DNA from: Eutrigla gurnardus
Lineage: Eukaryota > Chordata > Actinopteri > Perciformes > Triglidae
Direction: 5' to 3'
NCBI GenBank assembly: GCA_963514095.1
Contig: OY741280.1
Location: 24,227,017-24,291,016 of the forward strand
Length of the DNA stretch: 64,000 bases
The translations under genes and the position numbers were made by a program. The notes under the pieces were generated by a model. The model saw nothing but the letters and a program-made list of their open reading frames with translations, was not told the origin of the DNA and searched no databases. This document shows, one piece after another, positions 22,478-33,620 of the stretch; position 1 is the stretch's first letter, and each line of letters starts with the position of its first letter.

Positions 22478-22529
22478 CTGTTCTTCTTCGCGGCTTCATT
22501 CCGTGTAGCAGGTCGTGGTGTCGCTCCAT
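22478..22529 (-). other. Candidate short first exon for G4
   Basis: ATG at 22529 opens MERHHDLLHGMKPRRRT and meets a donor ACAG|GTTGGC in phase 1. That phase, and the GTTGG donor context, match the type B first exons and the G4 acceptor. It lies in GCTAGC-rich sequence typical of the start regions here. It lacks the RLTAAA helix, so homology is absent and the call rests on phase and position only. Confidence 0.25.
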
Positions 22530-22984
22530 CTCTGCTCCGATCACCAAACTCAACTCTGACGGTTTGCTTCTCTTATTTACATCCAGCTAACGGCTCCATC
22601 CGCTAGCAGCAGCTAGCCGAGCAGCTAACCGAGCGGCGTCACACCGGCGGAGGTATCAACGATCACTTCCGGGAACGCTTTCAAAATAAAACGTAAGATT
22701 TCCTTTAAAACCAACTGATATTCAAATACAGAATATCGTAGCTGCTGTTAGTATTATGACTATTTATTATTATATTATACATTAGTATTTGTTGATTATA
22801 TTTTACATAAATAATCATAATCTAGAAGTAATTGCTAATTAAAATAAGTGTAATTACATGTATGTTCCCTCAGAGCTGCTTCGATGTAGCATAATATGGG
22901 AAAACTCAAATAAAGAACATGTACCTCTAATTGTACTCCAGTAGTACTAGAGTTAATGTACTTACTCCACCACGGAAATCTTCT

Positions 22985-23680
22985 CTCATCAAAGCACGGC
23001 AGGTAAATCAACGTTTTATTGTGAAGGCCAGATGATATTCCCCTAAAGCACGGCGGGTAAAATCAACGCTTTTATTGTGAAGGCCATCGGAGCGCAGCGG
23101 AAGTGGTGTTTGTGTTTCCGGGTCTCGGCGGTCCTTCTCTCCAGCGGAACCCAGCTAGCCTGTGCTAGCATGTGTTAGCATGTGAGCGGAGCGTGAAGAA
23201 GCACCAGAGCCGGTCTGGTTTTCTTTGGTCCTCTTTGACTCGATCTGTGGAAAATGTCCACATTTCAGGATCTTCAACATTAATCCAAACGGCGGCTGCT
23301 AACTGCGGCTCGCGAGCATCTGATTGGCCGTTTGGAGACAACAACATCCGGGTATGAAGAGGAGCTGGATGTGGTTTTAAAGGCCGACATTGAGCTGCGG
23401 AGAGAAGCAGGTTGGTTTTCTTTCTCCTGCTGGAAACGTCTTTACTGACGATGTTGTTGTGCTAAGCTAACGTTAGCTACAGCACCCACACACAGCAGCC
23501 GCTAGCAGCTAGGAGCTAGCTGTTAGCTGCTAGGAGCTAGCTGCTAGCTCCTGCTAGCCGCTTTCACTGCGCGTCGAGGATCTCTGCTTGTGTTTACGAC
23601 GTACATTTACTCACCTACTGGTACGAGTACACACCCGAGGTACTTGTACTTTACTGGAGTGTTTCCACCTTCTGCTGCGT
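22985..23680 (+). promoter_or_regulatory. Type B first-exon module, copy 1
   Basis: This segment recurs with high identity at about 37475-38125 (+) and 56540-57210 (-), and shortened at about 48880-49320 (-). It contains the sequence CACGGCGGGTAAAATCAACG, the first exon, a gctaacgttagc palindrome and a GCTAGCAGCTAGGAGC-type run. The position upstream of four zinc-finger exons suggests a promoter plus first exon unit. No TATA box was identified. Confidence 0.55.
23254..23410 (+). CDS. G5 exon 1 (type B), with in-frame stop
   Basis: Reading from ATG 23254 gives MSTFQDLQH, then TAA (23281-23283), then SKRRLLTAAREHLIGRLE and EEELDVVLKADIELRREA up to the phase-1 donor GCAG|GTTGGT. The post-stop part aligns with the type A exon (RLTAAAEEI, LDAVLKPEVKLSRA), so this is a true family first exon. 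The stop is also present in the copies at 37691 and 56834. In this copy the late Met codon of the other copies is ATT. Translation of G5 may therefore begin elsewhere, for example ATG 25093. It sits in a duplicated module with CpG-rich, GCTAGC-rich sequence. Confidence 0.55.
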
Positions 23681-23689
23681 TCTACTTCT

Positions 23690-24200
23690 ACTGCAGGAAA
23701 AGTACTAATACCACAGAGAGGTGGGAGAAGTACTCTGTTACTGCAGGACAAGTACTAATAATACAGAGAGGTGGAAGAAGTACTCTGTTACTGCAGGACA
23801 AGTACTAATAATACAGATCGGTGGAAGAAGTACTCTGTTACTGCAGGACAAGTAGTAATACCACAGAGAGGTGGGAGAAGTACTCTGTTACTGCAGGACA
23901 AGTACTAATAATACAGAGAGGTGGGAGACGTATTCCATTACTGCAGGACAAGTAGTAATACCACAGAGAGGTGGGAGAAGTACTCTGTTACTGCAGGACA
24001 AGTACTAATAATACAGAGAGGTGGGAGACGTACTCCATTACTGCAGGAAAAGTACTAATACCACAGAGAGTTGGGAGAAGTACTCTGTTACTGCAGGACA
24101 AGTACTAATACCACAGAGAGGTGGGAGAAATACTCCGTTACTGCAGGAAAAGTACTAATACCACAATAATTTATTTCAGTAAAAGTAGCAGTACTACCGT
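23690..24200. repeat. 50-bp minisatellite
   Basis: Unit aagtactaataccacagaga plus ggtgggagaagtactctgtt plus actgcaggac. The same array follows the other type B modules (38135-38680 and 56165-56560). It appears to have expanded within an AAGTAC-rich teleost DNA repeat. Confidence 0.95.
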
Positions 24201-24255
24201 TCTTTACTTACTTACTTGAGTAAATGTCCTGCGTTCAAAATTTATATTTTCCACA

Positions 24256-24480
24256 GGGGGGGGGTTTAGCTCAGGAGGTGGAGCGGGTTGGCTGGTTCCA
24301 TCCCCTGCTCCTCCTAGCTGAGTGCCTGGTGTCCCTGAGCAAGACACCTCACCCTAATTGCTCCTGACGAGCTGGCTGTCGCCCTGCGTGGTTGACTCAT
24401 TGTGTGAATGAATGGGTGAATGTCAGTCATTACTGTAAGGCGCTTTGGATAAAAGCACTATACAAATGAGGACCATTTAC
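24256..24480 (+). mobile_element. tRNA-derived SINE, copy A
   Basis: The head has an A-box-like TTTAGCTCAGGAGGTGGAG and a B-box-like GGTTCCATCCC. The body reads GTGTCCCTGAGCAAGACACC and the tail GTAAGGCGCTTTGGATAAAA. Two further copies on the minus strand are at 25270 and 26771. Confidence 0.85.
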
Positions 24481-25054
24481 TCCTAGTACAGAATACTACT
24501 GTCATCATTGTACTTCAATGTGGAGTTTTAACTTCTTCATATAAACTGTATTAGATAAACTAATCACGTAGAATTGAATCGTGATTAACGTGATTGTTAT
24601 CACGATATTCAGCATTTTTATGTTTTTTGGTGTTTTTGAAGACGATTTACTGATAAAATAATTTCATTATTAAAATGTGACTTGTTCTCTGATGCTGCTT
24701 CTCTGCTGTTTATTTGATTTATTGGTCAAACTAATGTAGTTATTTTTTATCTTCATAATAATATTAAAGCTGTTTTTTGTTTTCAGGTCACATTTAAAGG
24801 TTCTGTGTTTTAAACTTTAAGACATTTCAACGTTTTGTGTTCATTGTTTGTGTTTTTCTACATCTGAACACTTTTTTTTTCTGCAGACAAAATATCAGTT
24901 TCAAATATCCTACCTTTGCAATATTTTTATTCAGCAAAAATATATTGTGATACGGAAAAAAATACAGGAATTTTCACCCTAAATGTTTTATAATTTTCGG
25001 TTTAAAAGCAACAATTTAAATGAAGAGTCTCTAAAGTATGTAGTTCCGTTCCAG

Positions 25055-25258
25055 GTTCTCCTTCCAGCCTGATTCAGGACCCGCCGAACCTGATGGACCC
25101 TGAGGTTCCGGAGGTCAGAGCCGATCCACAAGAGGACCACCAGAGACCTGCCGGGGGGGTGAGACCTGCCGGGAGAGTGAGACCTCCTCCACACCTGTCT
25201 GGTGGTCCTGCCGGCTGCCTCCCATTGGTCGAGTGGCTCCAATCACAGCAAGAAGATG
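25055..25258 (+). CDS. Candidate middle exon of G5
   Basis: A 204-nt block lies between acceptor GTTCCAG (alternative CTTCCAG 13 nt later) and consensus donor GATG|GTAAGT. It is open in the frame that joins the phase-1 exon at 23410 and the phase-1 exon at 28791, so it is a symmetrical 1-1 exon. It contains ATG 25093 (MDPEVPEVRADPQEDHQRPA), followed by a Pro/Arg-rich stretch and VEWLQSQQED. If transcripts start here or include it, this ATG would bypass the TAA in exon 1. No family homology is recognised and no equivalent is seen in G7-G9. Confidence 0.38.
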
Positions 25259-25269
25259 GTAAGTCACAT

Positions 25270-25503
25270 AAATGGACCTCATTTATATAGCTCTTTTCTC
25301 CAAAGCCCTTTACATTAATGACTGACATTCACCCATTCACTCACACACTGACGCTGGAGTCAACCACGCAGGGCGACAGCCAGCTCGTCAGGAGCAATTA
25401 GGGTGAGGTGTCTTGCTCAGGGACACCAGGCACTCAGCTAGGAGGAGCCAGGGATCCAACCAGGTTACCTTGCGGTTACCAGCCTCCTGAGCTAAACCCC
25501 CCT
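25270..25503 (-). mobile_element. tRNA-derived SINE, copy B
   Basis: Reverse orientation of the SINE at 24256, with tail sequence AAATGGACCTCATTTATATA at the left. It begins within about 6 bp of the GTAAGT donor of the candidate exon ending at 25258. Confidence 0.85.
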
Positions 25504-25659
25504 GTCACATTTCAGGCTCCAGATGTTTTATTAATACACTGATTAAAGATAATTTTTTATTTCCCAGTTAAAATAAAAATTCCCCTGTTGTCATAGCAAC
25601 CATTAACTTGAACTGGAGAATAGTTATTTTCACTTCAAAATTAAATACTGCGCTATTAA

Positions 25660-26180
25660 TACTATTAAAATAAGAATAATACTGATACTATGATAATAAT
25701 ACTATGCTGTTTGTGTCCTGTAAGCAATGTGGCCGTCCATCGCAGGCGATTATTATAGTATTATTAGCATAGTTTTATTATTATTATAATAGTAGTAGCA
25801 GTGTGTTATTATTATATTAGTAGCATAGTATATTATAAAAGTATTAGTAGCATTGTGTTGTTATTATATTAGTAGCAAAGTATTATTATTTTAATAGTGC
25901 TAGAATTATAGTATTATTATTATAATAGTGTTAGTATTATAGCATATTATAATAGTGTTGGTATTATAGTATTAATATTATAATAGTGTTAATATTATAG
26001 TATTATAATAGTTTTAGTATTATAGTATTATTATAATAGTGTTGGTATTATAGTTTTATAATAGTTTTAGTATTATAGTATTATTGTATATTAGTGTTAT
26101 AGTATTAATGTTATAATAGTGTTAGTATTATAGTATTATTATAATAGTGTTAGTATTATTATAATAGTAGTATTAACGTC
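25660..26180. repeat. AT-rich TATTATAATAGTGTTAG repeat
   Basis: Imperfect short tandem units of attataatagtgttagtat in G5 intronic sequence. Confidence 0.88.
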
Positions 26181-26344
26181 ACAGTATGGAGTCGTGTTCC
26201 GACTTTCACTTCAAGATCTTCAGATGGCCTCTTAGACCCGCTGTCTCCTTCATGTTCTCCTGCCGACACCCTTTACAGAACCAGGTCCTGATCAAAGACC
26301 TCCTTCAGTCAGCCAGGTCACTGGCTCTTTCTGGGCATCTTCTG

Positions 26345-26575
26345 TGCAGGGGATGAGCCCAGGTTCTCCTGTTTTCCCAGGTTCTCCTGTATCCCCAGGT
26401 TCTCCTGTTTTCCCAGGTTCTCCTGTATCCCCAGGTTCTCCTGTTTTCCCAGGTTCTCCTGCATCCCCAGGTTCTCCTGCATCCCCAGGTTCTCCTGTTT
26501 TCCCAGGTTCTCCTGTATCCCCAGGTTCTCCTGCATCCCCAGGTTCTCCTGTATTTTCAGGTTCTCGTTTACCAG
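26345..26575. repeat. 18-bp minisatellite
   Basis: Unit ccaggttctcctgttttc alternating with a gtatcc or gcatcc variant. It gives collagen-like Gly-x-Pro frames on both strands because 18 is divisible by three. No collagen gene context is present. Confidence 0.92.
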
Positions 26576-26770
26576 CTGGGTAATTGACTGTGTGTCGGTC
26601 GTTAGCTCTTGTCCGACCCTGGGGGATTCTTTTAATGTATCTTTCGATACGTTCCTCCATCCTGGTTCTACCCCATCTGTCCACCTCTCAACTCTATGAT
26701 GTGAGTCAGTCACCAGTTTGGTTCTGTCAATGCTTCAACCAGATCCACGGGGATGCTGCCTGCCTGATGT

Positions 26771-27020
26771 AAATGGTCCTCATTTATATAGTGCTTTTAT
26801 CCAAAGCGCCTTACATTAATGACTGATATTCACCCATTCATGCACACATTCACACACCGATGGCGGAGTCAACCACGCAGGGCGACAGCCAGCTCGTCAG
26901 GAGCAATTAGGGTGAGGTGTCTTGCTCAGGGACACCAGGCACTCAGCTAGGAGGAGCTGGGGATCGAACCGGCAATCTAGCGGTTGCCAACCCACTCTAC
27001 CTCCTGAGCTAAACCCCCCG
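26771..27020 (-). mobile_element. tRNA-derived SINE, copy C
   Basis: Reverse orientation. It retains the best B box of the three copies (GGTTCGATCCCC when read on the minus strand) and the A box TTTAGCTCAGGAGGTAGAG. Confidence 0.87.
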
Positions 27021-28790
27021 AGTAGCTACCAGTCGTTTCCTAGCAGAGCCTTTAATATCCAAGAGTTCCCCAAAGCAATGGCCCTGCGACTATCCTGCAG
27101 CCAACCGGCAGATTCCAGGCCTTTCTTCCAAAGACTTGGCTCTGGAAGCTGAGGGCCTGATACTTCTTTAGCTTAGCGGTCCCAGGGTCCTGTAAGAACG
27201 ATGAAACCACCTGCTTGGTACCGTTTAAACAAGAGGACAATAGTGGAGGTTCCTTCTGAGGTTTTGAGCTACTTCTTAACGTCTCCCCGCACCTCCCAGT
27301 CGCTTGCTATGGCCGGGAACCCATATCGCCTCATGTCCCCTGACCTTAGAGTGCATGAGACGTGGACCATTAGACATTTGAATCCGATTTGGATTCTTTC
27401 TCGTCTTCATAGCAGCAGCCAGCTGTGTAAGAATCTGCTTCCATCCACCAGACTTAATCGACACATTGAGAGCACATGCTTAAGGTTGGTCGTCCTCCTG
27501 TAGAGCCTGCATCCGGCTCTCTGCCGACACCCATGTGTGGTTGGATGGAGCAGGACATTATATAGAACACAACAGAAACTCGATCTGGTGTCCCCCCATG
27601 CTCCGGCTGTCCTGTCAGATCAGTGCCCTCTCATACGAGAGTATCCAGACTCGTCCAGCTGCCCTGCTTGTCTGGTTTACTCCTCTTCTTTGCAGACCTA
27701 CCACTGCCCCATGCCACGCTGCTCCTTCAGGCTAGCATTGTTCCACCTTGCCCAGGTGGAGCACCTAAGAGCCTGCCTGCCCTGGGCTACCTACCCAGCG
27801 ATAGTGGCAAGATCCAGGCCATCCTTTGCCTTCCTCAGTGCTCAGCTATCCGACCACTTATGACCCGTTCTGACATCAATGTCTGCCTGATACACTCTTG
27901 CATCTTGGTGGTCTCACAGCATCTACGCCTGCCGTGTCTTGTACTCCTCATTCACAGATGTTACTGGCAGCTGCAGCTTAATGCTGGTATTCATCTTCCT
28001 CTCCAGCCCCTCACCAGTGGAGAAGGGTACTTCTTAAATCAGTAGTGGCCAGAACACCCTGGGAAGCACCTTGCGTTGGTAATCCCAGGCTGGTCTGGCA
28101 GCTCTTATCCAGATCATCCAGGGTCAGCTTGAATGAGCATCTCCTTCCCACTCTGCTTGTTGTTGAGATCCATCCTGTGCCACTACCCCAAGGTCAGTAG
28201 TTTCTCTGGACCGCTGGGATAAGATCCTCAACATTCTTGATGTGGAACCTATCCTGGACATGGTGCCTCTTCAGTAACATGCTTTGTGCAGGTTTGAACT
28301 TCGTCAATGCCCGATTGGTGAGATCGACCAAGTGCGTGAGGTCTGTCCCATTCCTGGACTGATCTGGTTCTGTCCTGCTGTCTTCCATTCATCCTTGGTT
28401 GGGTGGCATTTGGATGCCACTTGCTAGTACTGAACCCCAACGCAACCACTACTGCTGCTGCTGCTGCTACTACTACTAGTACTAATATTAATACAACTTA
28501 CAATAATTTGACTTTATAGTTAAATAGTTGTAATCATCAGACAATCTAAAATAAGTTGTTAGATACATTTAGTGCTGTAAGACAGACAATATTTCCCCCT
28601 GAGATGTAGTGGCACAACTTGGAAATACTCAAGTACAAGTACATTGAAAGTAAATGTACCAAGTTAATTTCCACCTCTGTAACTCTCACACAAACATTCC
28701 TTCATGTCACTACTAATAGATAAAACTCCTCAGAGTAAAGTTGGTGGGTTTAATTAAACAGCTGTCTTTCTCTTTCAGTTCTACCTTCAG
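27021..28790. other. G5 intron, unassigned sequence
   Basis: Several medium frames occur on both strands (27623-28045 plus; 28194-28388 minus with LTKFKPAQSMLLKRHHVQDR), with stops between them. They may be remains of an old retroelement, but no diagnostic motif is seen. The acceptor of the last G5 exon is preceded by a good pyrimidine tract (28762-28778). Confidence 0.35.
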
Positions 28791-31741
28791 ATGTACGAAA
28801 GGTGATTATTGGTGAGCAGAGGGACTGGAGCTCCAGTCTGGACCAGCAGGACCTGGATGACCTGGGGCCCACCCACATTAAAGAGGAACAGGAGGAACTC
28901 TGGACCAGTCAGGAGGGAGAGTTCCCGTTCACTCCTGTGAAGAGTGAAGATGATGAAGAGGAACCTCAGTCCTCACAGCTTCATCAGAGACAAACTGGAC
29001 ACATGGAACCAGAAGCGGCTGGAGAGGACTATGGGGGACCAGAACCACACAGGGACTCTGAGACTGGAGAGTCTTCTGAACCAGACACTGATGACAGTGA
29101 GGACTGGAAGGAGACCAGAGAACCTAAAGAGGAAGTTCCTGCCAGGAAGAAACCGTTTATCTGCTCTGACTGTGGGAAAAGATTTCGCTTCAGGTCAGAT
29201 CTGAAGAAACACATGGTGACTCATACAGGAGAGAAACCGTTCGGCTGCTCAGCATGCAGGAAAAGCTTTTCACGCCGGGCACATCTGAAGACACACATGT
29301 TAACGCATACAGGAGAGAAACCATATAAGTGCTCAGTGTGCGGTAAAAGGTTTAACCAGAAGACACATCTGACACGTCACATGATACATCACATGGGAGA
29401 GAAACGACAGGGAAACAGTGTTTGTGACCAAAGACTCGGAAAGATTAAAACAGAAGCTGAGGACTGTGGAGGACCACAACCAGATGGGTTCTTTGAGCCA
29501 GATCCTGGCGACGAGACTGGAGAATCTTCTGATCCAGAGACTGATGGCAGGAGGGAGACCAGAGAACCCCAGTCTGGTTTAAACTCTCTAACTTACAAGG
29601 AAGTTCCTGTCCGTGCTCCTGAGAAACATTTTATCTGCTCCGATTGTGGGAAAAGATTTGGGACCTCGACATGTCTGAAGAGACACATGAGGAGTCACAC
29701 AGGAGAGAAACCGTTCAGCTGCCCAATTTGTAACAGATCGTTTTCCCAGAGTGGAGGTGTTCAGAAACACATGGTTCGTCATACAGGAGAGAAAAGATTC
29801 AGCTGCTCCGTTTGTGACAGAAGATTCGCTTGGCGGTATCAGGTTCACAGACATGAATGTGTCGGTCTTCAGACTGAGGAGAGTGAAGAGGCGGAGCCTC
29901 CAGCCAGCAGCTCAGATCCAGATATCCAACCAGAACCAGAGACTAACATAAAGACTGAACCGTCTTCTGAACCTGATGACAGTGTTGACGTTGAGTTTTG
30001 GAAAGAGACCAGGCAACATCAGTCAGGGTTCACTTACCAGAGACGTAAAAGTGTCTCTGTGAATGATGGATATAATAGTAGCAAGAAAGCATCTAGCTGC
30101 TCTGATGACAAGGCTGAACCTGAAGCCAAGACTGAGGACCACGGTGATCCAGATCTATCAGGTCCAAAGCATCTGAAGAGTGAGGAAGTGTCTGTCAGCG
30201 ATACAGGATGTAACACTGACATGAAACCATTCGTTGGTCAGACAGTTGCAAAGAATGAAAGCTTACATTCTCACATGGCAGGTCACATGACCGAGGAGAA
30301 ACCTTTCCACTGCTCAGTGTGTAACACCGGCTGCAGCGACAGTGAGTCTTTAGTTCAACACATGAGGATCCACATGAGACAAACACAGTTCCGTTGCACA
30401 ATTTGTGGTGCAGAGTTTGCTTGGAGAAGATATTTGGAAAAACATCTGGAAGTCCACACGAAGGAGAAGTTCTACAGCTGCAGAGATTGTGACCAAAGTT
30501 TTACGAGGCAATACCTGCTCCGAAACCATAAATGTGTCAGTCTTCAGTCTTCAAAGCTTCATCAGACTGAGGAGGTCAGAGAGGCGGAGCCTCCAGCCAG
30601 CAGCTCAGATGGACACATGGATCCAGATGATGGAGAGGAGGACTGTGGAGGACCAGAACCAGGCAGGAACCCAGATCCAGATAACAACACTGGAGCCTCT
30701 TCTGCACTCAAGATTGAAGTGAGTGGTAATGATGACTGGAAGGAGACCAGGGAACCTCAGTCAGGTTTAAACTCTCTGAATAACGAGGAAGTTCCTGTCA
30801 GTGCTGCTGAGAAACCATTTAGCTGCTCCGAGTGTGGGAAAAGTTTTCGCTTCAAGGGAGACCTGAAGAGACACGTGAGATCTCACACAGGAGAGAAACC
30901 TTTCAAATGCAAAACGTGTGACAAAAGATTTTCACGCAGGACGTGTCTGAAGACGCACATGATGACTCACACAGGAGAGAAACCATTCAATTGCTCAACG
31001 TGCGGTAAAAACTTCACGCAGAAGTATCATCTGAAACGTCACATGACCATCCACACCGGAGAGACGCTGCCCGGCTGCAGCATGTTCAATAGCAGGTTTG
31101 CGTGGCGTTCGCCGGTCCGGGGACAGAGCTCTCTGATCTACGAGGAGGTTCCCGTCGGGGATAATGAGAAACCATTCGGCTGCTCCGAGTGTGCGAAAAG
31201 ATTTCGCTTCAAGACGTGTCTGAAGAAACACATGAGAATCCACACGGGAGAGAAACCGTTCTGCTGCTCCCTGTGTGGCCGAGCTTTCAGTCTGAGTGCC
31301 AACCTGAAGGTTCACATGATCTCTCACACGGGAGAGAAGAGGTTCGTGTGCGGCGTCGCTGGCTGCGGGAAGCGATTCGGCTTCAAGGGAGACCTGAAGA
31401 GACACACAAGGACTCACACAGGAGAGAAACCATTCAGCTGCTCAGTTTGTCAGAAGTCTTTCACAAACAGCGGGAGTTTACACAACCACGTGAGGATCCA
31501 CACCGGAGAGAGACCGTTTGGCTGCTCGGTGTGCGGGAAGCTGTTCGGGGCCAAAGCCCACCTGAAGAACCACATGATGAAACACACGGGAGAGAAACGC
31601 TTCGGCTGCGGCGTCTGTGAGCAGAGGTTCACCTGGTTCAGTCAGCTGAGGAGCCATCAGTGTGCCGGCACTTCGGCCAGCAACTCCGCCGAAACCATGG
31701 CAACCACCACAGCGTACAGGAGCGACAGCGTGGCCATGTGA
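28791..31741 (+). CDS. G5 zinc-finger exon: five finger blocks, about 18 fingers
   Basis: Long terminal exon (about 982 residues), phase-1 start after CTACCTTCAG, encoding DVRKVIIGEQRDWSSSLDQ. The acidic leader (HIKEEQEELW, VKSEDDEEEPQ, AGEDYGGPEP) is followed by five blocks of fingers separated by acidic linkers (EAEPPASSSD type). There are three, three, three, three and six complete fingers, plus degenerate ones such as NSVCDQRLGK and GCSMFNSRFAWRS. Blocks usually end in a C2HC terminal finger (AWRYQVHRHEC, RQYLLRNHKC, TWFSQLRSHQC). One finger has four residues between its cysteines (CGVAGCGKRFGFKGDLKRH), as in TFIIIA or SP/KLF fingers. The linker with SVDVEFWKETRQHQSGFTYQ and the following fingers are almost identical to G8. 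Predicted role: nuclear sequence-specific DNA binding. Confidence 0.9.
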
Positions 31742-31996
31742 CAGCTGTTATTCATATTATTGTCACAATAATTATTGTTGTTGTTATTATTACAAAAGGA
31801 CCAGATCTGATAACGGTGAATATGTCCCAGTAGGAGATTTTAGTCATGAAGCGTAAAAGTTCAGGACTCGGTGTTAAGGGAGTCCTGAACACCTGGAAGT
31901 CCAAACCCGTTGATGATTGCTTTGTAGCCTTTTAACCTCTTCAGAGTTTTTTTGACTCCCCTCTCTTACAGAGGGCATCGTACACTTTATGATAAG

Positions 31997-32004
31997 GTGG
32001 CTTG

Positions 32005-32039
<35 letters not shown>
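31997..32039. repeat. (CT)n microsatellite
   Basis: tctctctc tract in the 3' flank of G5. Confidence 0.95.
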
Positions 32040-32043
<4 letters not shown>

Positions 32044-32336
32044 CAGAATGAACTTTTCTGCATGTTTATAAGAGTTTGGTCGGACCGGATCTCATCTTCT
32101 CCGGTTCTTCTTCTATGAAAGCTCGCTGCCTCCACTTCCTGTTGTGGGTCTGAGAGTCCGAAGCAGCAAAGAAACGGCGGTTCTCTTTGATCCGTACCGA
32201 GACCACTTCCTTCATAAAAGTCCGTGACATTAACGGACAGAAACCGCTTCAGATTTAGATTCTTGTTTTGTTTTTACTAACTTAGTTTTGTCTTCATTAA
32301 CTTTTTGAACCTGAGACGTTTCATTGTTGTATCAGA

Positions 32337-32342
32337 AATAAA
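32337..32342 (+). promoter_or_regulatory. Candidate poly(A) signal of G5
   Basis: AATAAA about 600 bp after the G5 stop, the first clear hexamer in the downstream flank. No experimental end is known. Confidence 0.35.
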
Positions 32343-33620
32343 CCGCTGATGTTCTTCATTCACTGCAGACGCTTTCTTGTCCTCATTAAAGTCAAAATAA
32401 ATGTAATTAATAAACAAAGTTAATTCTCACCATTTCACATACAAACAATTAACGTTCAAAAATTAGAGCCCGAATCATTCAAGAGTTCAAAGTCACATAA
32501 GAGCCAAAACTAACGGGGGTCTGAGGCCCTGAACACACCACCATGTTTTCAACTGGTTTAAAACTGATGTCACTTCCTGTTTAATGGGTTATGATGATGA
32601 GTTGGTTAAAGAGCTACATCTTTTACTTAAGTGAAAGTACTTGTACCACAAAAAAACTTTTCTAAATATCAGAGACCGATCATAGGATATTTCCTGCATG
32701 CAGAACAACATATTTTTTTATACGCAGATAAAGATAACAAGGTTATAACTTGACAACATTATAGCAGAGAACAGCGATACTAAAGCTTATTGAACTTCTT
32801 TAACGAGCTGATGTCGTCCTCTCCACATCGCCCCCTGGTGTTGAGATTAAGTTTTGACCCTGAGAGGTTGCCTTAGTTGGTCGCTGTTGAAGCAGCAGCG
32901 TAGCATTGAGCTAGCATTGAGCTAATGAGAAGTCAGCTGTTCATTTCCACAGAGAAGAAAATGTTTGTTTAGATATTATCACGATCGCGATGCTAATTGC
33001 ATGCTAAAGGAAATTAGCATCGCAATCACATAATTATCATTGAGTGTTAGCATAAGGCTAATGGGCTAAGTGCTAGGTTTTTGCCACATTTGGTCTCAGT
33101 AAGAGTTACTTCAGCACTAACAGAAGGTCACGAAATATTAAACTTTATTTATGTCATATCACAACAGCAGTTACCTCAACACGATCAGGATTTTCAGAGT
33201 CCTAACATCACCAGCAGTAAGTAACAGCGCCACCCAGTGGAAAGAAAACACTGAACAGACTGACCAGGATCTGGTGTTGGTAGTATTAACAACAAGAAAT
33301 TACTTAAATCAAGAACCTCCAATTTCACAACAGCTAACCAGCTAGCTGTCAGATAGACAGGTTGTCGAGTCCAACCAGCAGGTGTGACGTCACTGATCTG
33401 CTTCAGTACTTCTGTAGTTCCACCAAGAGACTACAGACTTGTTGAGAATGCCTCCATGTTCATACATTGGCTGCTAGAGGAGATGATATCGTTCATGGGA
33501 CCCGGAGGGGGCGCTGTCTGTAACATGAAGGTTTCATAGAGGCTAAGCCCCACCTCTTCTGTGTACCTTATTTCAGAATAAATGTTACTGAACAGAGACT
33601 AATCATTTAGTGATCCTGTT
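32343..33620. other. Intergenic between G5 and G6
   Basis: Mostly AT-rich unique sequence. A near-palindromic segment around 32985-33025 (gcgatgctaattgcatgcta against aaattagcatcgcaatca) is the only structure noted. No gene is recognised. Confidence 0.4.

Noticed and set aside
23165..23357. 60-codon frames conserved in the module copies (MLACERSVKK on one strand, MLLSPNGQSD on the other)
   Set aside because: They are conserved only because the module was duplicated. The coding frame that matches the family exon and splice phase is a different one.
24256..24330. tRNA gene
   Set aside because: It has A- and B-box-like words but no cloverleaf. It is the head of a SINE, present three times.
26292..26713. 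Collagen-like Gly-x-x frame (-)
   Set aside because: It follows from an 18-bp minisatellite, and no collagen domain or exon structure surrounds it.
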